From: Polaribacter sp. ALD11
GTDB taxonomy: Bacteria; Bacteroidota; Bacteroidia; Flavobacteriales; Flavobacteriaceae
NCBI RefSeq assembly: GCF_002831685.1
Contig: NZ_CP025119.1
Location: 1,089,001-1,153,000, forward strand
Direction: 5' to 3'
DNA length: 64,000 nt
Positions 10,369 to 18,024 of the stretch are shown piece after piece (the stretch's first letter is position 1; every line of letters starts with the position of its first letter). A program made the position numbers and the translations under genes. The notes under the pieces are model-generated. The model saw nothing but the letters and a program-made list of their open reading frames with translations. It did no database searches and was not told the origin of the DNA.

Positions 10369-10379
10369 TGAGCACATAA

Positions 10380-11465
10380 ATGACAGATTTTTTAGAAATA
10401 TATAAGCCACTTCTTATTTATGTAGCAATTGTAATTGCAACAGTTGTTGTTTTATATTTTATTACCCGTTTTATATATCAATGGTTATTAAAAAAAGAAG
10501 AAGCCAAATTCCCTGGAGAGAAATCTACTTCTTTAAAATTATTAAAAACAGTATTAAATACACTTTGGTTAGTTCTAGGAATTATTGCTTTGAGCTTTAT
10601 TTTTGTTGAAGAAGAAAGCTATGGTGAATTAAAAGCTGATTTTAAACTAGCGCTTTATCTTGGTTTTTTAGCAGTAATTACAATAGTTACTGCAGCCACA
10701 ACCAATCTTTGGTTTAAAAGAAGTATTCGAGAAAAAATTAAGCAAAATCAAGATCCAACGAGTTTAAAGTTTTTAAGATATGTTGCCGTTTTTTCAATAT
10801 GTTTTATAGGAATACTTTTTGGTTTGTTAGCATTTCCATCATTAAAAGGCGTTGCACAAACGGCTTTAGGAGGTGCAGGTGTAATTGCAATTATTGCGGG
10901 TGTTGCCTCTCAAGAAGCACTTTCTAATTTGATAGGCGGAATTTTTATTATCTCTTTTAAACCATTTAAAATCAATGACATAATTCAAATTACAGATACT
11001 TTAGTAGGTACTGTTACAGATATTACGTTAAGACATACAATTATTAGAAGTTTTGAGAACAAAATGATTGTTATTCCCAATTCTGTAATAAACAAAGAGC
11101 GCCTAATTAATTATAATTTAGGCGAATTAAAGAATTGTAAGTTTGTAGAAATGGGCATTTCTTATGATAGTGATGTAGCGCTTGCAAAAAAAATAATGCA
11201 AGAAGAATGTGAGAAGCATCCATTAATACTAGACAATCGTTCTGAGCTCGATAAAAAAGACGGAAAGCCTATTGTAAAAACTGCGCTAACAATAATAAAC
11301 GACTCTACAATGACTATTCGTGCTTGGGCTTGGTCTAAAAGTTTTGTAGATTCTTTTGAATTACAGTGCGATGTAAACGAAACCATAAAAGCTCGTTTTG
11401 ATACTAATGGTATTGATTTAGCTTACCCTACAAGAACCATAATTATAGAAAAAGATACTGAATAA
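10380..11465 (+). CDS. MscS-type mechanosensitive ion channel
   Basis: A 361-residue small-conductance mechanosensitive channel. Four hydrophobic segments precede the pore helix, which is rich in Gly and Ala (GVAQTALGGAGVIAIIAGVASQ). This runs into the MscS beta-domain signature, GGIFIISFKPFKINDIIQI...GTVTDITLRHT, and then into IPNSVINKERLINY. Such channels open under membrane tension to release solutes on hypo-osmotic shock. It is the last gene of the nhaA-ZIP-mscS run, consistent with a joint osmotic or ionic role. Confidence 0.88.
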   Translation: MTDFLEIYKPLLIYVAIVIATVVVLYFITRFIYQWLLKKEEAKFPGEKSTSLKLLKTVLNTLWLVLGIIALSFIFVEEESYGELKADFKLALYLGFLAVITIVTAATTNLWFKRSIREKIKQNQDPTSLKFLRYVAVFSICFIGILFGLLAFPSLKGVAQTALGGAGVIAIIAGVASQEALSNLIGGIFIISFKPFKINDIIQITDTLVGTVTDITLRHTIIRSFENKMIVIPNSVINKERLINYNLGELKNCKFVEMGISYDSDVALAKKIMQEECEKHPLILDNRSELDKKDGKPIVKTALTIINDSTMTIRAWAWSKSFVDSFELQCDVNETIKARFDTNGIDLAYPTRTIIIEKDTE

Positions 11466-11534
11466 TTTTCTTTACTTAACAAGAACTTTCTGTTTCTATA
11501 TTTTCTAAAATAATAACAATTTTAAATACCCATA

Positions 11535-11903
11535 TTGGTACACAAAATAAATATTGAAGATTTAGTGGGCAAGTTTCAAATACTTGGCAGCAACCAAGAT
11601 GAAACTGAAAGTTCTTATAAAGGAGTTTTAGAACTATCTTTAGACGAAAACAATAGAATTGTTGCAAGATGGCTCATTAATAAAAGTCAGCAACAATTTG
11701 GAACAGGTTTTTTCAAAGATAATATTTTGGTGATTAATTTTAACTATCAAGGAGATGAAAACACTATTTATAAAGGTGTTGTAATATACAGATGTATTTC
11801 TAAAGATATTTTAGACGGTTTTTGGTCTGAAAAATATGGAAATCCTTTATTTTTAGGAGAAGAGCGTTGTTTTAGAATTAAAGAAAATGAACTTATAAAT
11901 TAA
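11535..11903 (+). CDS. Conserved hypothetical protein with TTG start
   Basis: A soluble 122-residue protein that I do not recognise. It is acidic, without signal peptide or membrane segment, and appears to be mostly beta-strand with alternating hydrophobic residues. An in-frame stop at 11523-11525 and the absence of any upstream ATG leave TTG 11535 as the best start, with ATA as the only neighbouring alternative. It ends two bases before the ATG of the YchJ-like gene, suggesting translational coupling. Its product may act together with that protein, but nothing in the sequence shows how. Confidence 0.6.
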   Translation: MVHKINIEDLVGKFQILGSNQDETESSYKGVLELSLDENNRIVARWLINKSQQQFGTGFFKDNILVINFNYQGDENTIYKGVVIYRCISKDILDGFWSEKYGNPLFLGEERCFRIKENELIN

Positions 11904-11905
11904 AC

Positions 11906-12271
11906 ATGATTTGTCCTTGTAACCCAAAAGTTTTATACAAAAACTGTTGTCAAAAAGCACATATAAACATTGAAACAGTTGTTTCTGTAGAAGCATTAAT
12001 GCGTTCTAGATATAGTGCTTTTGTTTTAGCTGATATTGTGTATTTACACAAAAGCCATCATAGTGCTACAAGACTTTCTAATAAAGAATATAAGGAATTA
12101 GAACAATGGGCAAAATCTGTGAAATGGACCAAACTAGAAATACTAAATTCGACAGAGAATACGGTTTATTTTAAAGCCTATTTTATAGAAAATGGAAACT
12201 TAGAGGTTATAGAAGAGCACTCACTATTTTGTAAAGAAAATAATTATTGGGTTTATTTAAATGCTAAATAG
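11906..12271 (+). CDS. YchJ-family (UPF0225) SEC-C motif protein
   Basis: A 121-residue protein with an N-terminal Cys cluster CPCNPKVLYKNCC, a variant of the SEC-C zinc-binding motif (usually CPCGSGKxYxxCC). The YchJ-family block EALMRSRYSAFVLAD follows. The C-terminal part has an NTF2-like fold in known family structures. Role in the cell is not established; SEC-C motifs often mediate protein interaction, as in SecA. It follows a small hypothetical gene by two bases. Confidence 0.8.
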   Translation: MICPCNPKVLYKNCCQKAHINIETVVSVEALMRSRYSAFVLADIVYLHKSHHSATRLSNKEYKELEQWAKSVKWTKLEILNSTENTVYFKAYFIENGNLEVIEEHSLFCKENNYWVYLNAK

Positions 12272-12388
12272 TATTTTCATTAAAAACTCACGGTGTCTAT
12301 AATAACAAAATAGAAAAACGATACCCTATTCATTTTGGTAGCAAACAATTCTAATTTTTAAAAACCTAACTTTTTAGATGTTTTAATC

Positions 12389-12396
12389 TATTTTTG
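12389..12396 (+). promoter_or_regulatory. Candidate -7 element for the peptidoglycan-binding-domain gene
   Basis: TATTTTTG matches TAnnTTTG and lies 34 bases before the ATG at 12431, a normal distance. No clear -33 TTTG is seen at the expected spacing. Confidence 0.35.
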
Positions 12397-12430
12397 TTAA
12401 AAAACTAATTCCTCTTTAAAATATATTCTT

Positions 12431-13081
12431 ATGAAACAGATTATAATTATTTTATTATTAATTATTGCATTCTTTATTGGTTACGGAAAATACAATCAAT
12501 ACAAAAGGTATAATTCTCCTGAAGTTAATTATACTATTGATAAGAAAATAGATCTAGAATATCACAATCAAGAATTGGTTATTAATTACAACAAAGTTAT
12601 TGAAGAGTTAAATAGTTTTGTGATGCTTCAATGGACAACAAACAATATTGATGTTAGAACACCAGAAGATGATGATACTAAAACTAAATTTGCTGTGGCA
12701 AAATATGCTGAGAAATTAGCAGTGGTAAAGTATTTTGAAGCTAAATTAGAGAAATCTGCTATTCTAAAAGAAAAAGGGCTTTCGAACGAAGAAATTAAAT
12801 TTCTAGAGGAAACTGGTACAAATTTAAAAAGCCATCAAGAATCTTTAGCAATAAATAAGATTAAAGGTTTATTTAATGCTTCTAAAAATATGAGAAATGG
12901 TGAAAAAAGTCCATTAATTTTTGAAGTCCAAAAGAGATTAATAGCACAAGGTTACAACCTAAAAAATGACGGAATATTTAAAAAAGAAACCATGACAGCA
13001 CTTAAAAACTTTGAAAGAAAGAATAAGTTATTTGCTGATGGCTATTTAGATGTTTTAACTTTAGATGCCTTGTTTAAATAA
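12431..13081 (+). CDS. Membrane-anchored peptidoglycan-binding-domain protein
   Basis: A 216-residue protein with an N-terminal hydrophobic helix (residues 3-19) that acts as signal anchor. The middle is helical. The last 55 residues resemble a PG_binding_1 repeat: LIFEVQKRLIAQGYNL, GIFKKETMTALKNFER, then GYLDVLTLDAL. Such domains bind cell-wall peptidoglycan, placing the protein in the periplasm. No catalytic domain is present. It converges with the next minus-strand gene with a gap of only 3 bases. Confidence 0.7.
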   Translation: MKQIIIILLLIIAFFIGYGKYNQYKRYNSPEVNYTIDKKIDLEYHNQELVINYNKVIEELNSFVMLQWTTNNIDVRTPEDDDTKTKFAVAKYAEKLAVVKYFEAKLEKSAILKEKGLSNEEIKFLEETGTNLKSHQESLAINKIKGLFNASKNMRNGEKSPLIFEVQKRLIAQGYNLKNDGIFKKETMTALKNFERKNKLFADGYLDVLTLDALFK

Positions 13082-13084
13082 CAA

Positions 13085-14740
13085 CTATGCTGCTCTAGCA
13101 TTTAGCTTCCTTATAAAAGTAGCATATATAAATACTGCTAAAAGCCAAATTAAAATTGTAGCCAAAACTCCGTAAGTATTAAACCATTTCTCAAAATTAC
13201 TGATATAATCATACGCTTTAGGGTAAAGATATTTATGACTTTTATCTAGGTATTTACTATAAGCTAAACTAGAAAAAACAAACAAAACTGGTAGTGCAAA
13301 AACACTTAAAGTACAAGTAATTGAAACCAGTAATTTCTTCATCTTTTTTAAATAAAATACAACCGATAAAAGAATAATGATGAGAGAAATTACCATCATT
13401 ATTAAGAACTCTCTATAATCTCTAATTGACGCTCCTGAAAGAATAAAACCTTTGCTAGACAGCAACCAAATAATAATTACTAAGACAACCAAACTAGCGA
13501 CAAAACTTAGTAATAGCGATTTTATATTTGTTGTTTTAAAAACGAACAGTAATACACTTAAAAAGAAAGAGGTAACTATTAAAAAATAAAAGATAACATC
13601 ATTAAAGGTTGGGTAGTATGAAAAATACACATTACCAAAAAAATGATCTAAATTATTAAAACTAAAATAAAGTGTTTTTGAATACGGAATGTTAGTGTTG
13701 CTAATATTTTCGTTTACATTGCTATGATGTGCAATTAAACCTTTGTTTAAAGGATTAGAGGTGTTCAGTAATTCTTTTAATAAGTAATTAGGCTTATTAT
13801 TTACCAAGTTAAACCAAGTTTCAATATTCAAATTAGTACTTAATTCATATTTTTTAGCTAGAAAAAGTCCTTTCTTTAAATCTTCTTTAATTTTAGATTC
13901 GTCACCGGTATCTAATATATTTTGAAAGTATTTTAATTGATTCTTTAAATCTGTAGAATCTTGACCAATTGTAAATTTAGTTTCAGAATAATTGTACAAT
14001 GAAGGATGTAAAAGTTCTTTAAAGGCACTTATATCTTCTATGTTCCTGTATTTAAAACTATTTTTTTCGTAATCATTTAAAAATGCATGCTCCTTTAAAT
14101 CTTCTTGCCAAAATTTCTCATTAATGCTGTAAAACTGAAATTGAGTGCCTTCATATTCTAAATAAGGTTTTTCAAAATCTACATTATCTGTACTATTTTT
14201 AGTATTAATTGCTACTTTTAAAGGAAATGGTTTTGGATACTTCTTTTTATTGATTTCAAAATCTGATTGTTTGTGCACAAAAAACAAACCAATATTATTA
14301 AATGTTTTAATATCTTCACTTACTTCAGCCCAACTGTAAAGTGATTTTATTTTTGTTACCAATCCTTTTTTAAATGAAAAATATTGAGTTGTACTGATAA
14401 AAAATATAAGTAAAATAACACAAAACTGCTTAAATAGCATGCCTTTTTTTAAAGAGTATACACTCTTAAAAGCATTATTTCTTAAGTAATAAATAACCCA
14501 AACTAATAAGATAAATATCGATATTAAAAAATTATAATATACTGTAGAGGTTTCAAAAAAGAAATTACTTAAGTTGTAGTGTGCTTTTAAATCTTCTATC
14601 GAATTTGCAGAAGCATACCCTATCATAAAAAACAATAAATGAACCAAAATATTTACTGCAAGCATCCAAACCAGACGTGTGTTCCAAATTAAAGGATAAT
14701 TTTCTAAAAGATGTTTATTAATTTTATTGATAAAATTCAT
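13085..14740 (-). CDS. Large membrane protein partnered with an ABC ATPase
   Basis: A 551-residue polytopic membrane protein. Three hydrophobic segments near the N-terminus (about 28-45, 67-86 and 106-120) are followed by a large hydrophilic region of about 250 residues, probably extracytoplasmic. Four or more helices follow in the last 180 residues. It begins 17 bases after the ABC ATPase gene, so it is the likely permease or membrane anchor of that ATPase. It does not match ABC2 or MacB-type permeases by eye, and I cannot assign a substrate. Confidence 0.6.
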   Translation of the reverse strand: MNFINKINKHLLENYPLIWNTRLVWMLAVNILVHLLFFMIGYASANSIEDLKAHYNLSNFFFETSTVYYNFLISIFILLVWVIYYLRNNAFKSVYSLKKGMLFKQFCVILLIFFISTTQYFSFKKGLVTKIKSLYSWAEVSEDIKTFNNIGLFFVHKQSDFEINKKKYPKPFPLKVAINTKNSTDNVDFEKPYLEYEGTQFQFYSINEKFWQEDLKEHAFLNDYEKNSFKYRNIEDISAFKELLHPSLYNYSETKFTIGQDSTDLKNQLKYFQNILDTGDESKIKEDLKKGLFLAKKYELSTNLNIETWFNLVNNKPNYLLKELLNTSNPLNKGLIAHHSNVNENISNTNIPYSKTLYFSFNNLDHFFGNVYFSYYPTFNDVIFYFLIVTSFFLSVLLFVFKTTNIKSLLLSFVASLVVLVIIIWLLSSKGFILSGASIRDYREFLIMMVISLIIILLSVVFYLKKMKKLLVSITCTLSVFALPVLFVFSSLAYSKYLDKSHKYLYPKAYDYISNFEKWFNTYGVLATILIWLLAVFIYATFIRKLNARAA

Positions 14741-14757
14741 TTGAATATTTTTAAGAA

Positions 14758-15918
14758 TTAATAAACGAAGAAACGTCTTGTAGATTTAGAAATATCTCTA
14801 ATATATTGTAGCGAAAAATTATTTTTAGAAATAGCAGCTAAACAATCATTAAAAGAAAAACCTTCTTTAAAATATAGGATATAGACACCACCGTTAAATT
14901 CTAATTTTTCTAATTGATTATTGTTAAAAACCATTACTATTTCATCTCTAGAGTTTTTTGTATCAATTTCTACAATTAACTTATTTTTCTCTTCTGCTTC
15001 TAAGTTTAAATCTGCAGAAGGTTTACCGTTTCTCAAATAAATAACTTCATCAGAAATCTTTTCTACTTCATACAATTGCTGCGAAGAAAACACCATTGCA
15101 ATAGGGTTTACGGGCGATTTAGAAATCATTCTTAAATCTTCTAAAATAACCTGTTGTGCTAAAATATCTAAGTTAGCTAAGGGTTCATCTAATAAAATAA
15201 TTTCTGGTCTGCGCAACATTGTTCTTGCCAATTCAAAACGCATTTTATAACCAGATGAAAGTTCACTCCATTTTAAATCTTTGTATTTCCAAAGTCCGAA
15301 TCTGGCAACCATCATTAAAACTAATAAATTATTTTTTTTGCCTTTTACACCATGGTGTACCAAAGTAAATTTTAAGTTATCTAAAACCTTTCCGTACCAA
15401 ACAGGTGTTCTTTGCGGAATGTAAACTAACTTAGACAATAGGTCGTATTTGTCTTTATTTTCAATTAAAAAGGAATACGATAAACTTCCTGAAGACTCTT
15501 CTACTAAAGAAGCTAAAATAGTTAATAAAGTTGTTTTTCCATTCCCATTTTCACCCACCAAACCAAAGATGTCCCCTCTCTTTAATTCAACATTTACAGG
15601 TCCTAAAACGAATCTATTATTGTTATAATTTTTGGTAATGTTCTCTGCTTTTAAAATTGTTTTGCCAAGTAAACCTCCACTCTCTATATGGATCTTTTTT
15701 ATTTCTGAAACACAATTTTCAAACAAATAAAGCAACGGAGACTTGTCTTCGCTACTTTCTTTTTCATAGTGTGTTACAAAATTTAAAACCTTTATGTAAA
15801 TTTCTTCAGAATCTGTATTTAAAGCAGCATCTAAAAGAGTTCTATAACCTAAAGAGAAATCGCCTCTTTTAAAATAGAGAACTGCTTTTTCTATGAGTTC
15901 TTCTTGAGAATAAATCAT
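14758..15918 (-). CDS. ABC transporter ATP-binding protein with atypical motifs
   Basis: A 386-residue protein with an 85-residue helical N-terminal extension before the ATPase domain. Walker A is GENGNGKTT (122-130), the Q-loop Gln169 sits in YIPQR, and Walker B is IILLDEP with the catalytic Glu245. Two elements deviate: the signature is LSSGYKMR (220-227) rather than LSGGQ, and the position of the switch histidine is Gln280 (FSSQQLYEVE). About 85 residues follow the ATPase core. It forms an operon with the 551-residue membrane protein. ABC family membership is clear; substrate is unknown, and the missing switch histidine may slow hydrolysis. Confidence 0.8.
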   Translation of the reverse strand: MIYSQEELIEKAVLYFKRGDFSLGYRTLLDAALNTDSEEIYIKVLNFVTHYEKESSEDKSPLLYLFENCVSEIKKIHIESGGLLGKTILKAENITKNYNNNRFVLGPVNVELKRGDIFGLVGENGNGKTTLLTILASLVEESSGSLSYSFLIENKDKYDLLSKLVYIPQRTPVWYGKVLDNLKFTLVHHGVKGKKNNLLVLMMVARFGLWKYKDLKWSELSSGYKMRFELARTMLRRPEIILLDEPLANLDILAQQVILEDLRMISKSPVNPIAMVFSSQQLYEVEKISDEVIYLRNGKPSADLNLEAEEKNKLIVEIDTKNSRDEIVMVFNNNQLEKLEFNGGVYILYFKEGFSFNDCLAAISKNNFSLQYIRDISKSTRRFFVY

Positions 15919-16108
15919 ATTTTAAAATCTAACATTTTTTTTTTAAAAATAGTAAAATTATATTTAGGAGAGACTTTAAATATAGTCTTTTTCTCTCCTT
16001 TCTATGCCAAATTTGACTTTGTAAAATTGAATTTATATTTTTTTGAATAATTATATTTTAACTTAAAACTTTCTAGATAAACCTATAGTAAAGTTGTCTT
16101 ATTTCACC

Positions 16109-16138
16109 AATAATAATAATAATAATAATAATAATATA
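16109..16138 (+). repeat. AAT trinucleotide microsatellite
   Basis: Nine perfect copies of AAT (16109-16135), preceded by sequence rich in A and T and directly followed by a decayed coding remnant. Such tracts slip during replication and can alter expression or spacing. Confidence 0.9.
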
Positions 16139-16148
16139 TCATTAGTAA

Positions 16149-16349
16149 GATCGCTGCAAGTTAATAGGAGATCCATACACAAGTGCAATAAATGCTAAAA
16201 AAATTATTGAAGACAATTTAACTACTATTACAAGTGCATTAAACTTTTATAACATTGAAGTACAAACTGAAACAAGCATCTTAGTAGGCAATGCTATTGT
16301 TGAAAATGATGGCGTTCTTTTATCTAAAAAGGTTATAAAAAGTAATTAG
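16149..16349 (+). pseudogene. Remnant of a type IX-secreted surface protein
   Basis: An open frame of 66 codons without a start, ending in TAG 16347-16349. It reads LIGDPYTSAINAKKIIEDN then TTITSALNFYN. This resembles the LIGNPYPSAIDADxFI...LYFW block found in many Bacteroidetes type IX-secreted proteins just before their C-terminal sorting domain. The following ILVGNAIVENDG could be an altered sorting region. No upstream coding part exists within the gap to 15918. A strong terminator follows, as expected for a real gene end. It is therefore likely the surviving tail of a deleted surface-protein gene. The remainder of 15919-16491 shows nothing else. Confidence 0.6.
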
Positions 16350-16360
16350 ATGGAAAGAAA

Positions 16361-16417
16361 AATATTCTTCTTCTCTATTTATTTCTATTTAGATAGAGGA
16401 AAAGAATATCTTTTTTT
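16361..16417 (+). terminator. Rho-independent terminator after the secreted-protein remnant
   Basis: An imperfect stem of about 17 bp (5' arm 16362-16378, 3' arm 16393-16409, one mismatch and one G-T pair) is followed by CTTTTTTTATT. It is oriented for plus-strand transcription, matching the remnant just upstream. Confidence 0.75.
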
Positions 16418-16491
16418 ATTACCATAAAAGGTCTATTTTATAATTGCAATGTTAATTTAGCTAGCGTTTAGTGTTTTTTCATCTAACTAAA

Positions 16492-17040
16492 TTACTTTTT
16501 ACTTTTACTCTCTTTTACAGAAGGTTTCTTCTTCTTCTTTTTTGGCATTTTACCTTTAATTCTATCTTTTTCAACATTAATATCTGCTATATACTCTGAA
16601 TTAAATGCATATTCTTTTGCCAATTTTATAAAAGTTAAGGCTTTTTTATATTCTTTTAATTGCTCGTATAAAATAGCTTTCTTAAGATATAAGACAGCTT
16701 TATCTGATCCTTTTACTGTCAATACAAAATCTATAAACTCTTCGGCCTCCTTATAATCTTCGTTCCAAAAAAGCGTATTAATATAAGGTGCATACACCTC
16801 AAAAGCATGAATGTTTTCTGCTAACGCTTGTTTAAAATAGACAATAGCTTCTTCATATTTATACAATTTTTCTGCATATACTCTACCCATTAAAGTTAAA
16901 GCCATGGTGTTTTTATCATCTGCAGACAATGCATAACTTAATGCTTCCATAACTTCCTCTAAATCATAAGGATAATTCTCTAATGCTTTAAAAACATAGT
17001 TATTTGTTAATGTTCCCATATTATTTTCTTTGTTTACCAT
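16492..17040 (-). CDS. Tetratricopeptide repeat protein
   Basis: A 182-residue soluble helical protein with TPR-like units, such as MALTLMGRVYAEKLYKYEEA, then AVLYLKKAILYEQLKEYKKA. The C-terminal 20 residues are very rich in Lys and Ser, possibly a nucleic-acid or membrane contact. TPRs mediate protein-protein contacts; the partner is not known. A second in-frame ATG at 17019 (residue 8) is an alternative start. Its upstream neighbour is the decayed prfH gene. Confidence 0.7.
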   Translation of the reverse strand: MVNKENNMGTLTNNYVFKALENYPYDLEEVMEALSYALSADDKNTMALTLMGRVYAEKLYKYEEAIVYFKQALAENIHAFEVYAPYINTLFWNEDYKEAEEFIDFVLTVKGSDKAVLYLKKAILYEQLKEYKKALTFIKLAKEYAFNSEYIADINVEKDRIKGKMPKKKKKKPSVKESKSKK

Positions 17041-17154
17041 TGCAAGAGTAGCGAAGTAAACTCAATTTCTTCAAAAGAGGACTTCATTATTATTCGTAAT
17101 GGCACATTTATTCTATTTTTTAAAATCGTTAAGTTAATTTCTGTTATTCTTAAA

Positions 17155-17779
17155 TGATTTTTTTTAACTTGTTTAAAACCTGTTTCTATAAAAACTCGAA
17201 TGGGATTTCCTCTTTGAAGTTCTTCATGGTTTTTCTATTGACTTTTTAAATGCTCTTTAGCTTGTTCAATAGTATAATTTACAACTTTTTCTTGTAACCT
17301 TATAATTGCTGTTCTTTTATTTTGATGCTGAGAACTGCTATCCGCAACCAAAACATGTACACCTATTTTTATATGTTTTGCTCTTATTGCAGAACTTACT
17401 TTGTTTACATGCTGCTCTCTTGCAACAGGACTTCCTATTGCTTGAAATTTGATTTCATTTTCATTCATTTCTATGAATTCTGAACTTTCTACTTCAAAAC
17501 AGCTAATAAATCAGTTTTTACGTTTGTTCTGTTTTCTAAAAGTAGAGGTATCAATTCTTTGAATTGTTTCTAACCAAGATTTAAAAAACCGACAAGGTCG
17601 TTGCCTTTTAGTTGAATGTTTACAGATTGTACTGTGCCATTTTGTATTCCGTTTTCTTTGTGGAGGATTGTACAATCAATCTTATTGCAACTCAATTCTT
17701 TGAGAAATATCTATACTTTTTTAGCAACTACAAAAGTACGCCCTTCTTGTCCTTTTTATGCGGATATTTGTATTGTTTT
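17155..17779 (-). pseudogene. prfH: Decayed peptide chain release factor H (PrfH)
   Basis: Reading the minus strand from about 17779 gives IQISA-stop-KGQEG, then VVAKKV-stop, IFLKELSCNKIDCTILHKENG and SVNIQLKGNDLVGFL. A frameshift leads to FKSWLETIQ...KQNKRKN, then after a stop ENEIKFQAIGSPVAREQHVNKVSSAIRA and VLVADSSSQHQNKR, then a stop at 17235-17237. After it NHEELQRGNPIRVF continues in frame. These blocks follow the order of PrfH, including its Lys/Arg-Lys-Asn-Trp and RGNP segments. At least three stops, one frameshift and loss of the peptidyl-hydrolysing GGQ (now ARE before QHVNK) show that it is dead. The 77-codon open frame 17235-17468 is only the surviving middle. No rtcB partner is present. 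Confidence 0.8.
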
Positions 17780-17919
17780 TTACTTGTTTTTTACTTGATT
17801 TTTCTTGTTATAATAAGATAGACACTAAAGAGATTAGATACACTATTAAATATAAGATCTTTCTTTTACTTCCCTTTTAAATACTGTTTGCTTTTGATGT
17901 TTTGCTAACAAAATTGTTT

Positions 17920-17994
17920 GCGTTAGGGATTGAAACGGCATCCTTTTTGTTTTTCACAAAAAGATATAGTAAAAAGCCCGTTAAAACGCCCTAA
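17920..17994. repeat. Dispersed palindromic repeat, GATTGAAACGGCATC family, copy 1
   Basis: GGGATTGAAACGGCATCC is followed by a T-rich stretch, then CAAAAAGATATAGT and AAAAAGC. Short outer arms GCGTTAGGG and CGCCCTAA flank it. A clearly related copy is at 24925-24996. The gene-free stretch 17780-18024 holds nothing else that I can support. Confidence 0.75.
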
Positions 17995-18024
17995 AAAATA
18001 ACAATCTAAAAGTAGATAAATACT

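Noticed and set aside
16109-16138. AAT tract as a CRISPR-like or phase-variation switch of an intact gene
   Set aside because: No spacers exist, and the only coding sequence behind it is a gene remnant without start codon.
17235-17468. 77-codon open frame with an RF-1-like domain as an intact small release factor
   Set aside because: The GGQ motif is gone, and matching PrfH coding continues on both sides beyond stops and a frameshift. It is a piece of a pseudogene.
17612-17821. Plus-strand open frames of 60-69 codons
   Set aside because: They are shadows of the minus-strand prfH remnant and have no start context or family resemblance.
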